NCBI GenBank assembly: GCA_010094025.1 | Contig: ML991858.1 | Span: 34,606 to 98,605 of the forward strand | Origin: Viridothelium virens | Lineage: Eukaryota > Ascomycota > Dothideomycetes > Trypetheliales > Trypetheliaceae | Direction of reading: 5' to 3' | DNA length: 64,000 nt | Notes under the pieces: model-generated | Databases searched by the model: none | Seen by the model: only the letters and a program-made list of their open reading frames with translations | Told to the model about the DNA's origin: nothing | Program-made: the position numbers and the translations under genes | In this document: piece by piece, positions 53,358-64,000 of the stretch | Layout: every line of letters starts with the position of its first letter | Numbering within the stretch: position 1 is the first letter of the stretch

Positions 53358-56300
53358 ATGCCTCAGGATGAGAAAGACCAAGGTCAGACGGAGGAGGATA
53401 ATCTAGACGACAGCCAAGAAGCTCGCGTGGCTCCATGGAGCGCGCTATTTACTTTTACGACCAAAAGACATACTGGTGTCCTTTGCCTCGCTCTCGTTTT
53501 TTCGGTCATCAGTGGCGCCAATGTTCCCGCCAAAGCATACCTCATCGGCAAAGCCTTTAATTCCTTTACCACATTCGGCGCGGGTCAGATATCAGGCGCA
53601 GAACTCAAGAAAGAGGTAGCCAAATACTGCACATATCTTGCTGTAGTCGGGCTTCTCAATTGGTTGACAAGTGCCGCCTTTTTCATGTTCTGGCTAGCCT
53701 TTGCAGAGATGCAGGCCAAGTGCGCTCGAGATCGTGTATTTGAAGGACTTCTTGAAAAAGATATGACGTGGTACGACCTGCGGAAGAATGGGATTTCAGC
53801 GTCAATCCCAAGATTTCAAATGTACGGACAATTTTCGAGGAAGCACAAAACACTCGCTAATTCCTGCCAGGCAGATTCGGGAGCTTCAAACAGCACTATC
53901 AGCACCCATGGGTGACCTGGCTCAATACACTTTCGTCTTTTTCTCCTGCCTCGGACTTGCCTTTTACTATGCCTGGGATCTGACTCTCGTCACCATCGCC
54001 GGAGTACCAGTCATCTTTGTCGGTGTCAGCCAATTTTCGCGACTCGTTCATGCTGCCATTGGAGATCAGCAGGAGGCAATGACGGAAGCGTCTAAGCACA
54101 CAACAACCGCCTTCTCTTCGATTGACATTGTGAAATACTTCAACGGTCAAAAATGTGAGGTGGACAAATATAAAAATGCAATTGGCGTTGCAGCGAAGCA
54201 TTACGGCCGTCAAGCGCATTGGAACGCCTTCCAGCAAGGCTTTGTCACGTTGTGTACTAGGGCAATGTTTGTGCAAGGCTTCTGGTACGGTAGCACACTC
54301 ATTGGTGGGAACAAGAAAAGACCTGGCCAAGTGCTCACCACTTTTTGGGCTGCGTTACAGGCGGTTGGGGCATTACAGTCCATTCTCCCACAGATGATCG
54401 TACTCGAGAAAGGGAGAGCGGCAGGAGCAAAGTTGCGGCGAGTGGCTGAACAGGTCCATAAGAGACAAGCCAAGAAAGTGGTCATTGAAATACAAAGAGC
54501 CGATGCCAGCTCAGGTGGAATAAACTTTGAAAACGTGAGTCATGCATGAAAGGACTGTATGATACTGTGATTGGCAGCTGACTCCTTCAAGGTCTCCTTT
54601 GCCTATCCGTCACGACCAGATCAAAAGGTACTCAGAGATGTCACGCTGGCATTCCGAGCGGCTGAGACGACTTTCGTCATTGGCAAGAGCGGATCTGGGA
54701 AGAGTACGCTCGGACAACTCTTAATGCGCTTTTACAACCCGGAAGCTGGTAAGATAACGTTGGATAGGACTTCAATCTCAGATCTTAGTACCACGTTCCT
54801 CCGCAGCAATATCACCCTCGTTGAACAGCAAAGCATACTGTTTAATGATACCATCTACTGGAATCTTGCCTTCGGTAGTAGAAACGGCAGAGAGGTATCA
54901 GAGAAAGAGGTCCGAGATGCCATCGCTTTTGCTCTCCTCCAACAAGCTGTCCAAGGTATGCCAAATAGCCTCGATACTATGGTTGGTGCACAGGGAAGCT
55001 CTATGAGCGGTGGCCAAAAGCAGCGTATGGCCCTCGCCCGTACCAGAATTCGTGATACTCCCATCCTCATCTTAGACGAATCAACCAGCGCACTGGACCA
55101 CACGACACGGGAACTGGTAATGCGCGCCATTCGAATTTGGAGAGAGGGTAAGACAACGTTGATCATTACGCACGACATCGCAGCGATTGAGCCCCAAGAC
55201 TTTGTGTATATTATGGAGGATGGTGCAGTCGTTGAACAAGGCTATCGCGATAAAATTGAAACAGTACAGGACTCTCCATTTCAGGGATTTATCACGGCCG
55301 GGAAGCTTCCCTCGACCCAAGCCAGTCCGAGGTCGAGCCCCACCAAAAGCGACCTTTTTACTCGAAGGAGCTCTTCGGTAAAACTCCAAGACTCTATTCC
55401 ACCCCATCTCAACATGAAAGATACTCCTTCCCAGAGAACATCGTACGCATCGCCCAACATCTCGCCACGCCCAAAATCTGCAATTTGGTCTCCGTACGCT
55501 CTTACCATACAAGCCTCACCAGCGTCTCCTTTTCAACGGCCTCTAAGCGTTTCAATGACGCCCCAATCGAATCCGCGGTGGTCACTCTATATGCCTGATG
55601 ACGAGGCTCGGCCGCCTAAGCCTCCCCCCAAGGAAATGCAGAGTGGACATCCCAAGCAGCACTCCAACATGCAGCAAGAGTTGATAGGGAAGAGAAACGG
55701 AAGGACCGATGAACAAGCGACGCCGTCTCGAGTTAGAGATTCACCTGCAACGTCCCTGCCAAGGGATCGATCTGTCTCCCCTCTATCGCTTGATTCAGAT
55801 ATAGGGCAACAAGCTCGAGTTAAACCTACCGCGGAAGAAGATGGCTCCTCCACGAGCGAGATCTGGCCAGCGAGGAAGATACTTACGACAGTCTGGCCGT
55901 CGCTCGGATGGTCGACAAGACTTGTACTGCTTCTGGGCTTCATGGCTGCTTTAGCGCACGCTGTCGCTATTCCCATATTCTCATGGCTCTTCTCTAGATT
56001 AATTTCCACCTTCTTCAATACAGCTGAGCGCCAAAAAGACGCGATGACGTATTCACTTGGGATCTTAGCAATCGCTTTTGGCGATGGCTTCGGCATTTAC
56101 TTCATGCATATGCTCCTTGAGTATTGTGGTCAATGTTGGGCTGATCATATTCGCCTTCGAGCTCTTGCTCGCATACTTGCACAATCTAAGGAATTCTTTG
56201 CAAGGAAAGAAAACAGTGTCTCGCGTCTCGCCGAATCACTAGACCGTAATGCCGAAGAGATGCGATATTTAGTCAGTCGCTTTGCTGGTTTAATCTTTGT

Positions 56301-57780
56301 TGCGATCGTTATGATGGGCACCAGTATCGTGTGGGCTCTAGTTGACGCTTGGCAAGTCACTCTCATCGGCTTAGTATGCGCCCCATACGTCTATGCAGTG
56401 TCTAAAGCATATGCTGCTATCTCTTCGAAATGGGAATCCATTTCCAACGACGCTGCTGAAGCTGCCGCAGCTATCTTCACTGAAACTTTTACGTCGATCA
56501 AAACTGTACGCAGTCTGACACTTGAGGGCCATTTTCGACGCAAACACCTTGCTGCCACTCAGCAGTGTCTTAAAGTCGGACTGCAAAGGTCTTTCTACAC
56601 CGGTTTCTTCTTTGGTCTCACAGAATCCAGCATCCAGTTCGTCACGGCGCTTATCTTCTACTCCGGCGCTCTGCTCGTGTCTCGAGGACATATCGCCGTC
56701 CCCTCGATCATTGGCGCTTTCAGCCAACTCCTATTCAGCATCGCTAATGTCAGCGGCATTCTCGAGTTCATTCCGCAAATGAGCTCTAGCCTCGACACAG
56801 CAACTCGTCTTCTCCGCCTCGCGAACCTCTCCACCAGCAGCTCCCACGAATGCGTCGGCCATGCCTACATCTCTGCCATCGGCGATATCGAATTCCGCAG
56901 CTGTAACTTCAGCTATCCCTCCCATCCTCGCGACCTTGTCCTCTCCAATCTCAACCTAACCATCAAACGCAATCGCACTATTGCACTGGTCGGCGCATCG
57001 GGCAGCGGCAAATCTACCATTGCCTCCCTCATCCTAGGTATTTACCCTCCCAACCCGTCACCAGTCTTCGATCTCCGTGCCCCGCCACCCCTTTGCATCT
57101 CCGGCCGTTCGATCACTCGCCTCGATATCCCCACGCTGCGGAGCCTCATCGGTGTTGTTCCCCAGACACCTATTCTGTTCCCTGCGAGCCTCTACGAGAA
57201 CATCGTATACGGCCTACCGGAAGGCAGTCCCTACCGGCGTCGAGAGAACGTGCGGAAGGCAGCACAACAAGCAGGTGTCGACGAGTGGATCTCTAGTCTG
57301 CCGGAGAGTTACGACACAGTCATCGGAGAGGGTGGTAGTGGGCTGAGCGGCGGGCAAGCGCAACGTGTGGCAATTGCGAGGGCGCTGGTGAGGGAAGTCA
57401 AGTGTTTAGTCCTGGATGAATGTACGAGTGCGCTGGATGTGGAGTCAAGTGCTTTAGTGAGAGACACGATCGTGACGGTGACGAGAGAAAAGAGGGAGAG
57501 AGATGAAGGGATGACTGTGCTGATAATAACGCATAGCGTCGAGATGATGAGGATTGCTGACGATATTGCGATGTTAGAGAAGGGAAGCGTAGTAGAGGAG
57601 GGTGATTTTGAGGGTTTGATGAAAAGGAAAGGTGCGTTTTGGAGCCTAGTCAGAGGAGTGGAGGCTGAAAGGGGGCATGTTGAACCGGCAGAAAAGACAG
57701 GGAAGGGAAAGGAGGTTCTGAAGAGGTCAGAAAGTCACGAGGCTGAGGATCGCACTGTGGGATATGGCGAAGCTTTTTGA
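53358..57780 (+). CDS. ABCB full transporter, Ste6-like a-factor pheromone exporter
   Basis: Ste6-type pumps export the farnesylated a-factor mating pheromone across the plasma membrane. The model is join(53358..53821,53871..54534,54592..57780), 1438 aa, arranged TMD1-NBD1-TMD2-NBD2. The 49-nt intron joins IPRFQ to QIRELQTALS, and the 57-nt intron joins FEN to VSFAYPSRP; both repair conserved blocks. NBD1 has Walker A GKSGSGKST near residue 407, signature SMSGGQKQR near 515 and Walker B ILILDESTSALD. A roughly 190-residue Ser/Pro-rich linker follows. NBD2 has Walker A GASGSGKST near residue 1178, signature GLSGGQAQR near 1291 and Walker B CLVLDECTSALD. Six-helix bundles flank them. The order, the size and the N-terminal PWSALFTFTTKRH phrase point to Ste6/AtrD-like pumps, but drug export cannot be excluded. 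Confidence 0.88.
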
Positions 57781-58895
57781 GAGTACGAGTAATCAGCCTT
57801 GTTATACATGATGGCCTTTCAATGCTCTGAGAAAGTCCGAGGCAAAACGCTGGCGGCAGGGGCACGTAGCGTAATGTTGATACTCGACTACTAGAAATAT
57901 CTTATGTCAGTCAAAATCAGCCTCCCTCTCTTATCCGAATCTGCGTATATAAAGCGAATGAGGTTTGCGCTCTTCCTCCTAGAGATGGCGGTGGAAGTAG
58001 TCATCTTCGCCTGTCAATCCTGTTATGTACCTAGTAAGGAGTCCCGTCCGGTACCTAGCCATTCGAACCCAACACCTGATCTCCGACGAGGGGTTTTTTG
58101 GTCTCGACGTGTCTCTAGAAATTTTTTCTGTACGTCGTCGTAAGCAATTACCGCAGTCAGCGTAAAATATAAAGTATCTGAGAGATCTTTGAACACTTCC
58201 ATTTCGATTGGGAGCATTTAGCAAATAAGGGACTTATCGTTTCTATGCTTTGAACAGAATGCAGGTGTCTATCATGGCTACGCAGCTCAAGCGAAAATCT
58301 ATGCAATGAAGGTATCATACACAGGACCTCCGCCATACAATACATTGATCAATCAGCTCATGTAATTGAACCCAAAGACATAACATGAGCTGTATTCACT
58401 TCCCTTACAAAGGCTTAGCTGCTGCGGGATTTATATGGATGTCGTCACGATCATACAGACCAGGATCAAAATAATTGAGTACCGCCATCGTAACGAAAGA
58501 TACTAGATGCTCTTTCACCAGCAGATGGTGATCATGGGATGTCTACTCCTTTTGTGTAGGTCGTGAGAGTGGGAGAAGGGGCGCCAGTGTGGCCAATTCC
58601 GAAACACTTCTACATACACCAAAGTCTACACCCTATATGGTTGGTCTTGGTGATAGCTTTCCAAACCCTATTCTACATTATGTGAGACTCACTGGCGTAC
58701 TCGACACTTTTGGCGGAATTGCCTGCCGAGCTTCCACACACACCCCTGGACGCGCCTCGATTATAAGACGCGTTACTTCATCTTGAAGATATCTCTAGGT
58801 TGTGTAACGCATCCAAAAGTAAGTTCAAGCACAAGACTGCTGATACTCGTCAATACTGGTTCAGTCGAAGCCCTTGTCTGGAAACTGTGACTTGA
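57781..58895. other. 1.1-kb intergenic region
   Basis: No supported gene. A GTTCGAAT string on the minus strand near 58063-58070 looks like a tRNA T-loop, but no stems form around it. Confidence 0.5.
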
Positions 58896-60409
58896 ATGTT
58901 CAACATGTCAGATCCACTTAGTCCTCAAGGCAAAGAAACTCATGGGCTCGGCCTAAATTTCCACTTAACCACGGATGACTGGAAAGCTAGTCAGGGTGGA
59001 GACAGGCGAGCATTTACATCCTCCATCGGAGCTGAAGCAATGGGCCTTGGTGACCTAAGGCCTGAGACATTGGATGAAAATTACGAGAGTGACGACTCCA
59101 CGATTCGCGCTGATAGGGATGGCAATAGTAGCATAGCCGACAGCACTACTGGAAGCACACAGGATCCGAGCCTTCTTCTAGCGGAGGAATCTGGCAACGA
59201 CTCCCAAGAGCACGGTACACTCCGCCAGCTTACCAATATCCACTCACTTGCCGGGGATCACGATTCTGGGGAAAGCGGTTCTGGGGAAAGCGATTCTGAG
59301 GAAGGCGATCTGGAAGTTCCTTCTTGTCAAAGCGGAAGTGACGACGAGATGCCCCCCAAAAGTGAATCTGACACTGTAGGAAACGTGCAGGAGGCACGAC
59401 CCCATCGCAAATCGAAAGGAAAGGCCGCTATAAAGGTAAGTGGCAAGTTCTGTCCAAACTAATAAAGCTTACCAAATTTTTTCCAGTTTGATGAGGAACT
59501 GGCTCAAGGCAATTTCTCCCAACAGACGAGACCGCGTGGTAGAAAAGGAAGCGTCCACCGAAAGGATCCCGAGTCATCACCAAAGCGCAAATCCATCAAG
59601 CTGATGATAAAATTTTCTACCGAGACCAAGATTAACGAGTCAACACAGAACAAACCAGCGTCTGCCGAAGAAAACCCTCCCTCAGTGTCGACGGGCCCCT
59701 CGTTAGCAGTCGACAAGTCACCCAAAATGAGATCCGAAGAGTCTTTCAATGTTGATGACTACGAAATCGAGCCCGCCACCGAGAAACCAACGCGTTATGC
59801 CAACCTCCACAGACTCGTTGACATGTTTAGGTTCTCATCAACAACCGACGACTTTGCCCGCGCGCTAAAGAACCACTTTACTGGCGATGAGTTCCCGGTC
59901 ATCGTAGCTCCGGAAAAGCGTTTTGAGGAAATCATGCCTCGTGTGTCGCCGGAAGTACTGCTGGAAATCTTTGACGCTTCTGAAGATGAGGAGGACTTTG
60001 AGGACAGGGTCCGAAACCACCACCATGGGAAGAACTACATGATTACGATGGAGGACTGGGAGTATGACAGTGGCAGTTCTGGGTCCGCTGAGTTGAAGAG
60101 AGGAAGATCTGTAAGAGGGCCAACATCGGTTGGTCGAAGAGGTGCAAGGCGTCTGAGGGAAGATCAAAGCTGAAGTAACAGATGTCGGATGTCGCAATGC
60201 GAGCGATACAGCTAGGCCTAAGGAACCGAAAACAGAGCGTCGTCCAATCTCTAGCCCTTGAACCACACGATACCGATCTGCCCCTTGAACGAAGTAGCGA
60301 AGAAACCCCGCCCCAATCTTGTGACGAATCCGAGGGAGACCACTGGGATGAACCTAGCTCGATATTTGAACCAGAGAGTTACGATGAGATGGAGGAAGAT
60401 GGAGATTGA
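58896..60409 (+). CDS. Hypothetical Ser/Asp/Glu-rich acidic protein
   Basis: I do not recognise this protein. The model is join(58896..59435,59487..60128,60182..60409), 469 aa. The first intron (51 nt, GTAAGT...TTCCAG) is convincing. The second (53 nt, GTTGGT...AACAG) is weaker; without it the protein ends at 60173. Residues 1-180 are disordered and acidic, with a repeat-like run (DSGESGSGESDSEEGD), then a basic patch (PHRKSKGKAAIK). After the first intron come more basic patches (RPRGRKGSVHRKD) and an ordered segment near residues 275-350 (RYANLHRLVDMFRFS, DFARALKNHFTGDEFPVIV, PEVLLEIFDASEDEEDF). The final part is again acidic. Composition suggests a nuclear or chromatin-linked protein; that is a guess. 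Confidence 0.6.
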
Positions 60410-63240
60410 TTGATTGAGTGCAGCAAAACTCTAGATGATCAGGATTAACAGAGGGTTTCTTTTCAGTGGTAAGAGACTTTATATGATGCAGACATGCAAG
60501 TTTCTGTACTGACACAACTCAGGACTGCCATTCTTAGATAGGTACAAACCTTTTCAGAAATGACACTTATTCTCAAAGAATTCCTATTTTCCCACGTTGC
60601 CGCTTCACACCCCTCATATCCTCGCAATTGTTCGTTAGCCCTTCCATCGCAATCTTGAAGAAGTCAATGGCACGCGGTCCTAACGAGATCAAAATTACAC
60701 TCACCATCGTCGATTCTAAATGCTAGAAGTGAATAAGTGTGGCTTATTGCATCACGATTCTGGGCGGAATGAGGACGGAGATGAAAACTGAGACACTATG
60801 TCTCTTTCAAAAGTAGGAAGCCAAAATTAAAAGACAAAGGGGACGAAGGTGAAGTCAAATCGAAACAGAACGATAGCTGCTTATGAGTGAAAGTTTCTCG
60901 TGCTTCAGAACCAACGAATTCTACGGTGAACCAAGTGCAATCACGCATGGACAATACCTCGAATGCCTAGCACTGCACACGGCTTTGATCTACTTCGATG
61001 GCCGTACTCGGGGAGCAAAGAGACTTTCTGGCCTGTAGACTGTCAATTTTCCGGGTTAAAGAGCTCTTCCCTCTAACGACGCCATCCGCAGGTAGGCATC
61101 TCAATGAACGGTGCCCTGAAAACGCTTACAGCACCTTCAGGTTGACCATCAACTTCGCAATGTTCACCCACAATTGCAAAGCGGAGCTCAGTATCGAGGT
61201 TTTAGGTATCTGCGGAAAGAGAGGAGACATCGTACTGGACATCAGCCTAGAGAATGTCAGTGCGGTGGAAAAATGTTGGCCTTGGGTCTTCCAAATTGGC
61301 CGATGGCATCTTATCCGTCATCTAGGGCTACTTGATTTGCGAAGGGGACCCATATCCGCACTGCTAACAACAGCAAGGTTCTCAAACCCATACGACGACA
61401 TTGGTGATTTCGAGGCATCATCAAGAAGGGTAAAACAAATGTGAAGGACGTGCCATCCTTCAAACCGACGTGGATAGGTGTTCGTGAGGCCTTGAAAAGC
61501 GTCAGAGCACAAGGTAAGTTATTGAGCAAGATCTGATAGATGGTATGCCCTTGATCTCGGCGTATTCGAAAGCTTCCCAGCCCACGAAAGTCAGTCAAGG
61601 TCGATCCGGAAGGCTCCGCAAGTAGCATCTCCGGCATGGCGTCGGGAGATAATAAGCTGGTCAAGCTAGGAATGCTCGGCACTGCACTGGGGACTTGCCG
61701 TAGGTTCACCCTTCGTCAATGGGCAAATGCAGTGCCAAAGGACTTTGTAAGTTAGACCGGAACAGGAGATACAGCAAACATCGCTGAAAACCTGGCAGCA
61801 TTCACATTCCTTACTACCAGCCTATCTTTCATAAATGCCGGTTGGCCGTTAATTGATGGGTTTTGAGTATTCCTGTGGACCGTCTAGTCTCAATGCCTGC
61901 TATCGTCGTGAGAACAGCCGAAACTACGGAGAGCTCGTCAAATTCCCACGATCGAGGAAATTGGACGAATTACTTGAATTCAGAAGGAGATCGAGATCGA
62001 CTAAGAGCTAAGGGAGTTGGGGAAGATGCTGGGAAAGTGAGGAAGGTGTCAGTTGGTACGAACCGTTGAAATTCTGGTCTACCTGTCCGCACCTTGGAGA
62101 GTGTCGTTGAATCAAGGTTTACTGGTCTGTTCTTTCCATCCACTGACATATGATAATTGTGAGATTTCGAAGCATGACTGCTAACTTTGGGATGATCTCC
62201 CTTAGCTTAGTACAGCTCTGTATCATATTCTCGCATAGGACTCTGGACCGGAGCCGGAGCTAAACCAAGAGTCCCTATGAGCACCTCAGATGACTAGTGG
62301 ACAGGACATGTCAAAGCCGAACTATTCTATTCTGGATTCCTTGGGGAGTGTATGTCCATAATTGAAGGCTAGACGAAGGTGGTCAAAGCAGGCACAGCGG
62401 TGAGCAAATTGCGTATGGGTACCACTCTTCGCAATTCCAGGGAAATAAGGTTTAAAGGAGTTCCAGCGACAGAATTGAGCAAGTGTATGAGACAAGGCTT
62501 TTCGGTCTGAAAAGATGGGGGTAAGATGAGGTCTGCATCGCCAAGTCCAGCAGGTTTGTCGCGAGAATGGCACGCTAAAGCCCTTCCAGTTAGTTTCTCG
62601 GTCATCATCTTGGTTCCGGTTGCTCCGTGCTATCCACTTTACGCCACTCTCGCGCTCCAGTTGTCTTGTCTCTCGAGTACGGAGTATCAACTGCTCTTTG
62701 TTGAGTACTGCTTACATGCCCCAGCAATCGGGCTCCTCGCCCTCGAGAGGCAGCATTGCAGTAGAGTTTTATTGGCATTACTTGTCACTGAGCAATGCTC
62801 CGACATCCACAAAAGGTGGGTAAGAATGACCGATTGGCATTCAAACATCGCACATGCACAGGAAATATTCGTTACCGTTCCATGATTGTATTGGAATAGG
62901 GGAGTAGCGACGCGCATATTTAGAGATCTCCTCAACGTATACATCAGTCGCTGACGACGAAAATTTTCGACGTGGCTGGTGGTCCCACGATAACCGTACT
63001 TCCAAAGGCAAGATGATCCTTGATGACTGCTCTTTGCGCGTTTCCAGGCTTCCTCTCGAGTTCGCTCAAGATTGATAAATGGCTCTTGTTCTCCTGTTCT
63101 TCATTTTTTTCAAAGCATTCACTCTTCAGTAGAGTCGTTCGTTCAATGTTACTGGATATATAGATATACCAGCTTATCTCTGCTTCCGTCAACCAAAATT
63201 CGATTTTTAGATTGGTCGGTTTCCTCATTTTCTCTGGACA
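60410..63240. other. 2.8-kb gene-poor stretch
   Basis: Open frames reach at most 148 codons (60998-61444) and show no motif or convincing splice partners. A frame on the other strand overlaps part of it. No repeats or mobile-element ends were evident. Confidence 0.45.
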
Positions 63241-64000
63241 ATGAGGGTTCCCATCTTTCCCTTCATTGCCAGCAGCAATGAGCTAGTCACCCGCAGCGGC
63301 TCCTGTAGCTTCTCCCTCACTGCAAAAGGAGGTCCGGGCGGCAAAGTTGGCCAACTGTATGATGGACAGAACCGTATCGGGGATCATAGTCTTTCGCCGG
63401 GTTCATATTCCATCAATGATCAAGGAGGTCAGTTGCGATGCCTTTCTGTTCGACAGAAGATCTGACGTTTCTAGGCATCACCGATAGTAAAGGACGGGGT
63501 TGTATCTTGACGCCGCCGACTAGCCAATTCCAATGTGATGCCGGTGCTGCTCCATCTCCCGGCTTCACCATCGGCCACGATGGAACTATCTCCTACCATG
63601 GGAGCCCTAATCTTTGGACTTGCCCTACTGAGGCTAATGGTGGCTACAACATCTATCAGACACCACCAGCTCACCAACAAGGATGCTCGGAGATAATTGT
63701 CGAGGTTGATAACTGCAAACCTGACTACCCTCCACCCCCACCTCCGCCACCGCCTCCACCACCTCCACCACCACATACCAGCAGCAGCTATGAGATACCA
63801 CCCCCGCCGCCCCCTAGTTGGAGTCCTTCACCTCCTCCACCACCTTCGATAAGCACGAGCTGTACCACTAGCTCGAGCGTTCCTCCTCCACCGCCACCTC
63901 CCCCTCCTCCACCTCCTCCACCAACTACCTGGAGCTCGCCCCCTCCTCCACCGCCATCCACAAGCACGAGCTGTACAACCAGCACGAGCGTCCCACCTCC
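63241..64000 (+). CDS. Pir1-type cell-wall protein with proline-rich Cys-containing repeats (partial, runs off the window)
   Basis: The model is join(63241..63427,63478..>64000), open at the right edge. The 50-nt intron (GTCAGT...TTTCTAG) follows NDQGG and restores the domain. Residues about 20-150 match the C-terminal-like domain of Pir1-type cell-wall mannoproteins: FSLTAKGGPGGKVGQLYDGQ, SPGSYSINDQGG, GRGCILTPPTSQFQCD, GFTIGHDGTISYHGSP, then an internal YNIYQTPP and a Cys-containing end. A long Pro-rich region follows (runs of up to about 15 Pro) broken by STSCTT-type blocks and TTWSS. The start lacks a convincing signal peptide (MRVPIFPFIASSNE), so an upstream exon may be missing. The family resides in the fungal cell wall, covalently bound to glucan or by disulfides. 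The rest of the gene lies beyond 64000. Confidence 0.8.

Noticed and set aside
58000-58100. tRNA-like T-loop (GTTCGAAT) on the minus strand
   Set aside because: Flanking bases do not form T, anticodon or acceptor stems.
60998-61444. 148-codon frame in the right gene-poor stretch
   Set aside because: No recognisable domain or partners; partly overlapped on the opposite strand.
1-64000. CRISPR array, rRNA operon or prokaryotic insertion sequence
   Set aside because: No regularly spaced direct repeats, rRNA-like segments or transposase frames were seen; all features fit fungal nuclear DNA.

Overview
The window looks like nuclear DNA of a filamentous ascomycete (Pezizomycotina; a dothideomycete-like origin is my guess, not shown). 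The signs are many short GT-AG introns (about 42-115 nt) with CTGAC/CTAAC-like branch sites, genes on both strands with no operons, and fungal families: class II DAHP synthase, a Ste6-type pheromone exporter, Nbs1 with FHA and BRCT domains, 2EXR, BTB and F-box proteins, a secreted GH5 endoglucanase, a Vps62-like secreted protein and a Pir-type cell-wall protein. I rebuilt the exon models by eye from splice signals, reading-frame phase and continuity of conserved motifs. They have not been checked against transcripts.

Layout. 0.4-5.3 kb: a BAHD-type acyltransferase broken by one in-frame TGA, then an Etr1/MECR-like reductase. 5.3-10.2 kb: gene-poor, with a run of four potential hairpins. 10.2-19.1 kb: an orphan gene, a predicted mitochondrial membrane protein, an Arg/Asp/Tyr-rich protein, class II DAHP synthase (shikimate pathway) and HYPK. 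19.7-32.5 kb is the densest part: an acidic orphan, Nbs1 head-to-head with a WD40/coiled-coil protein (possibly NEDD1-like, with a GC-AG intron and an overlapping uORF), mitochondrial EF-G and N-myristoyltransferase. 33.3-41.4 kb: a BTB protein, a 2EXR gene broken by one TAA, a 179-bp TA-flanked palindromic MITE, an 823-aa F-box protein and a doubtful small membrane protein. 42.0-45.1 kb: two secreted proteins (Vps62-like and GH5). 45.1-48.2 kb is gene-poor. 48.2-51.5 kb: a tandem array of three paralogous genes of no family I recognise. 52.1-57.8 kb: PBDC1/Chp1 and the Ste6-like ABC transporter. 58.9-60.4 kb: an acidic orphan. 63.2 kb to the right edge: a Pir-domain, proline-rich wall protein that continues beyond the window.

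Most genes are unrelated housekeeping genes interspersed with accessory ones. The best candidate for something undescribed is the three-gene array at 48.2-51.5 kb. All three genes share one phase-2 intron at the same codon and the pattern Cys-[Ser/Pro]-(8 residues)-Cys, while the rest of each protein has diverged. The middle copy begins with a textbook N-myristoylation signal. I found no tRNA, rRNA or CRISPR array.
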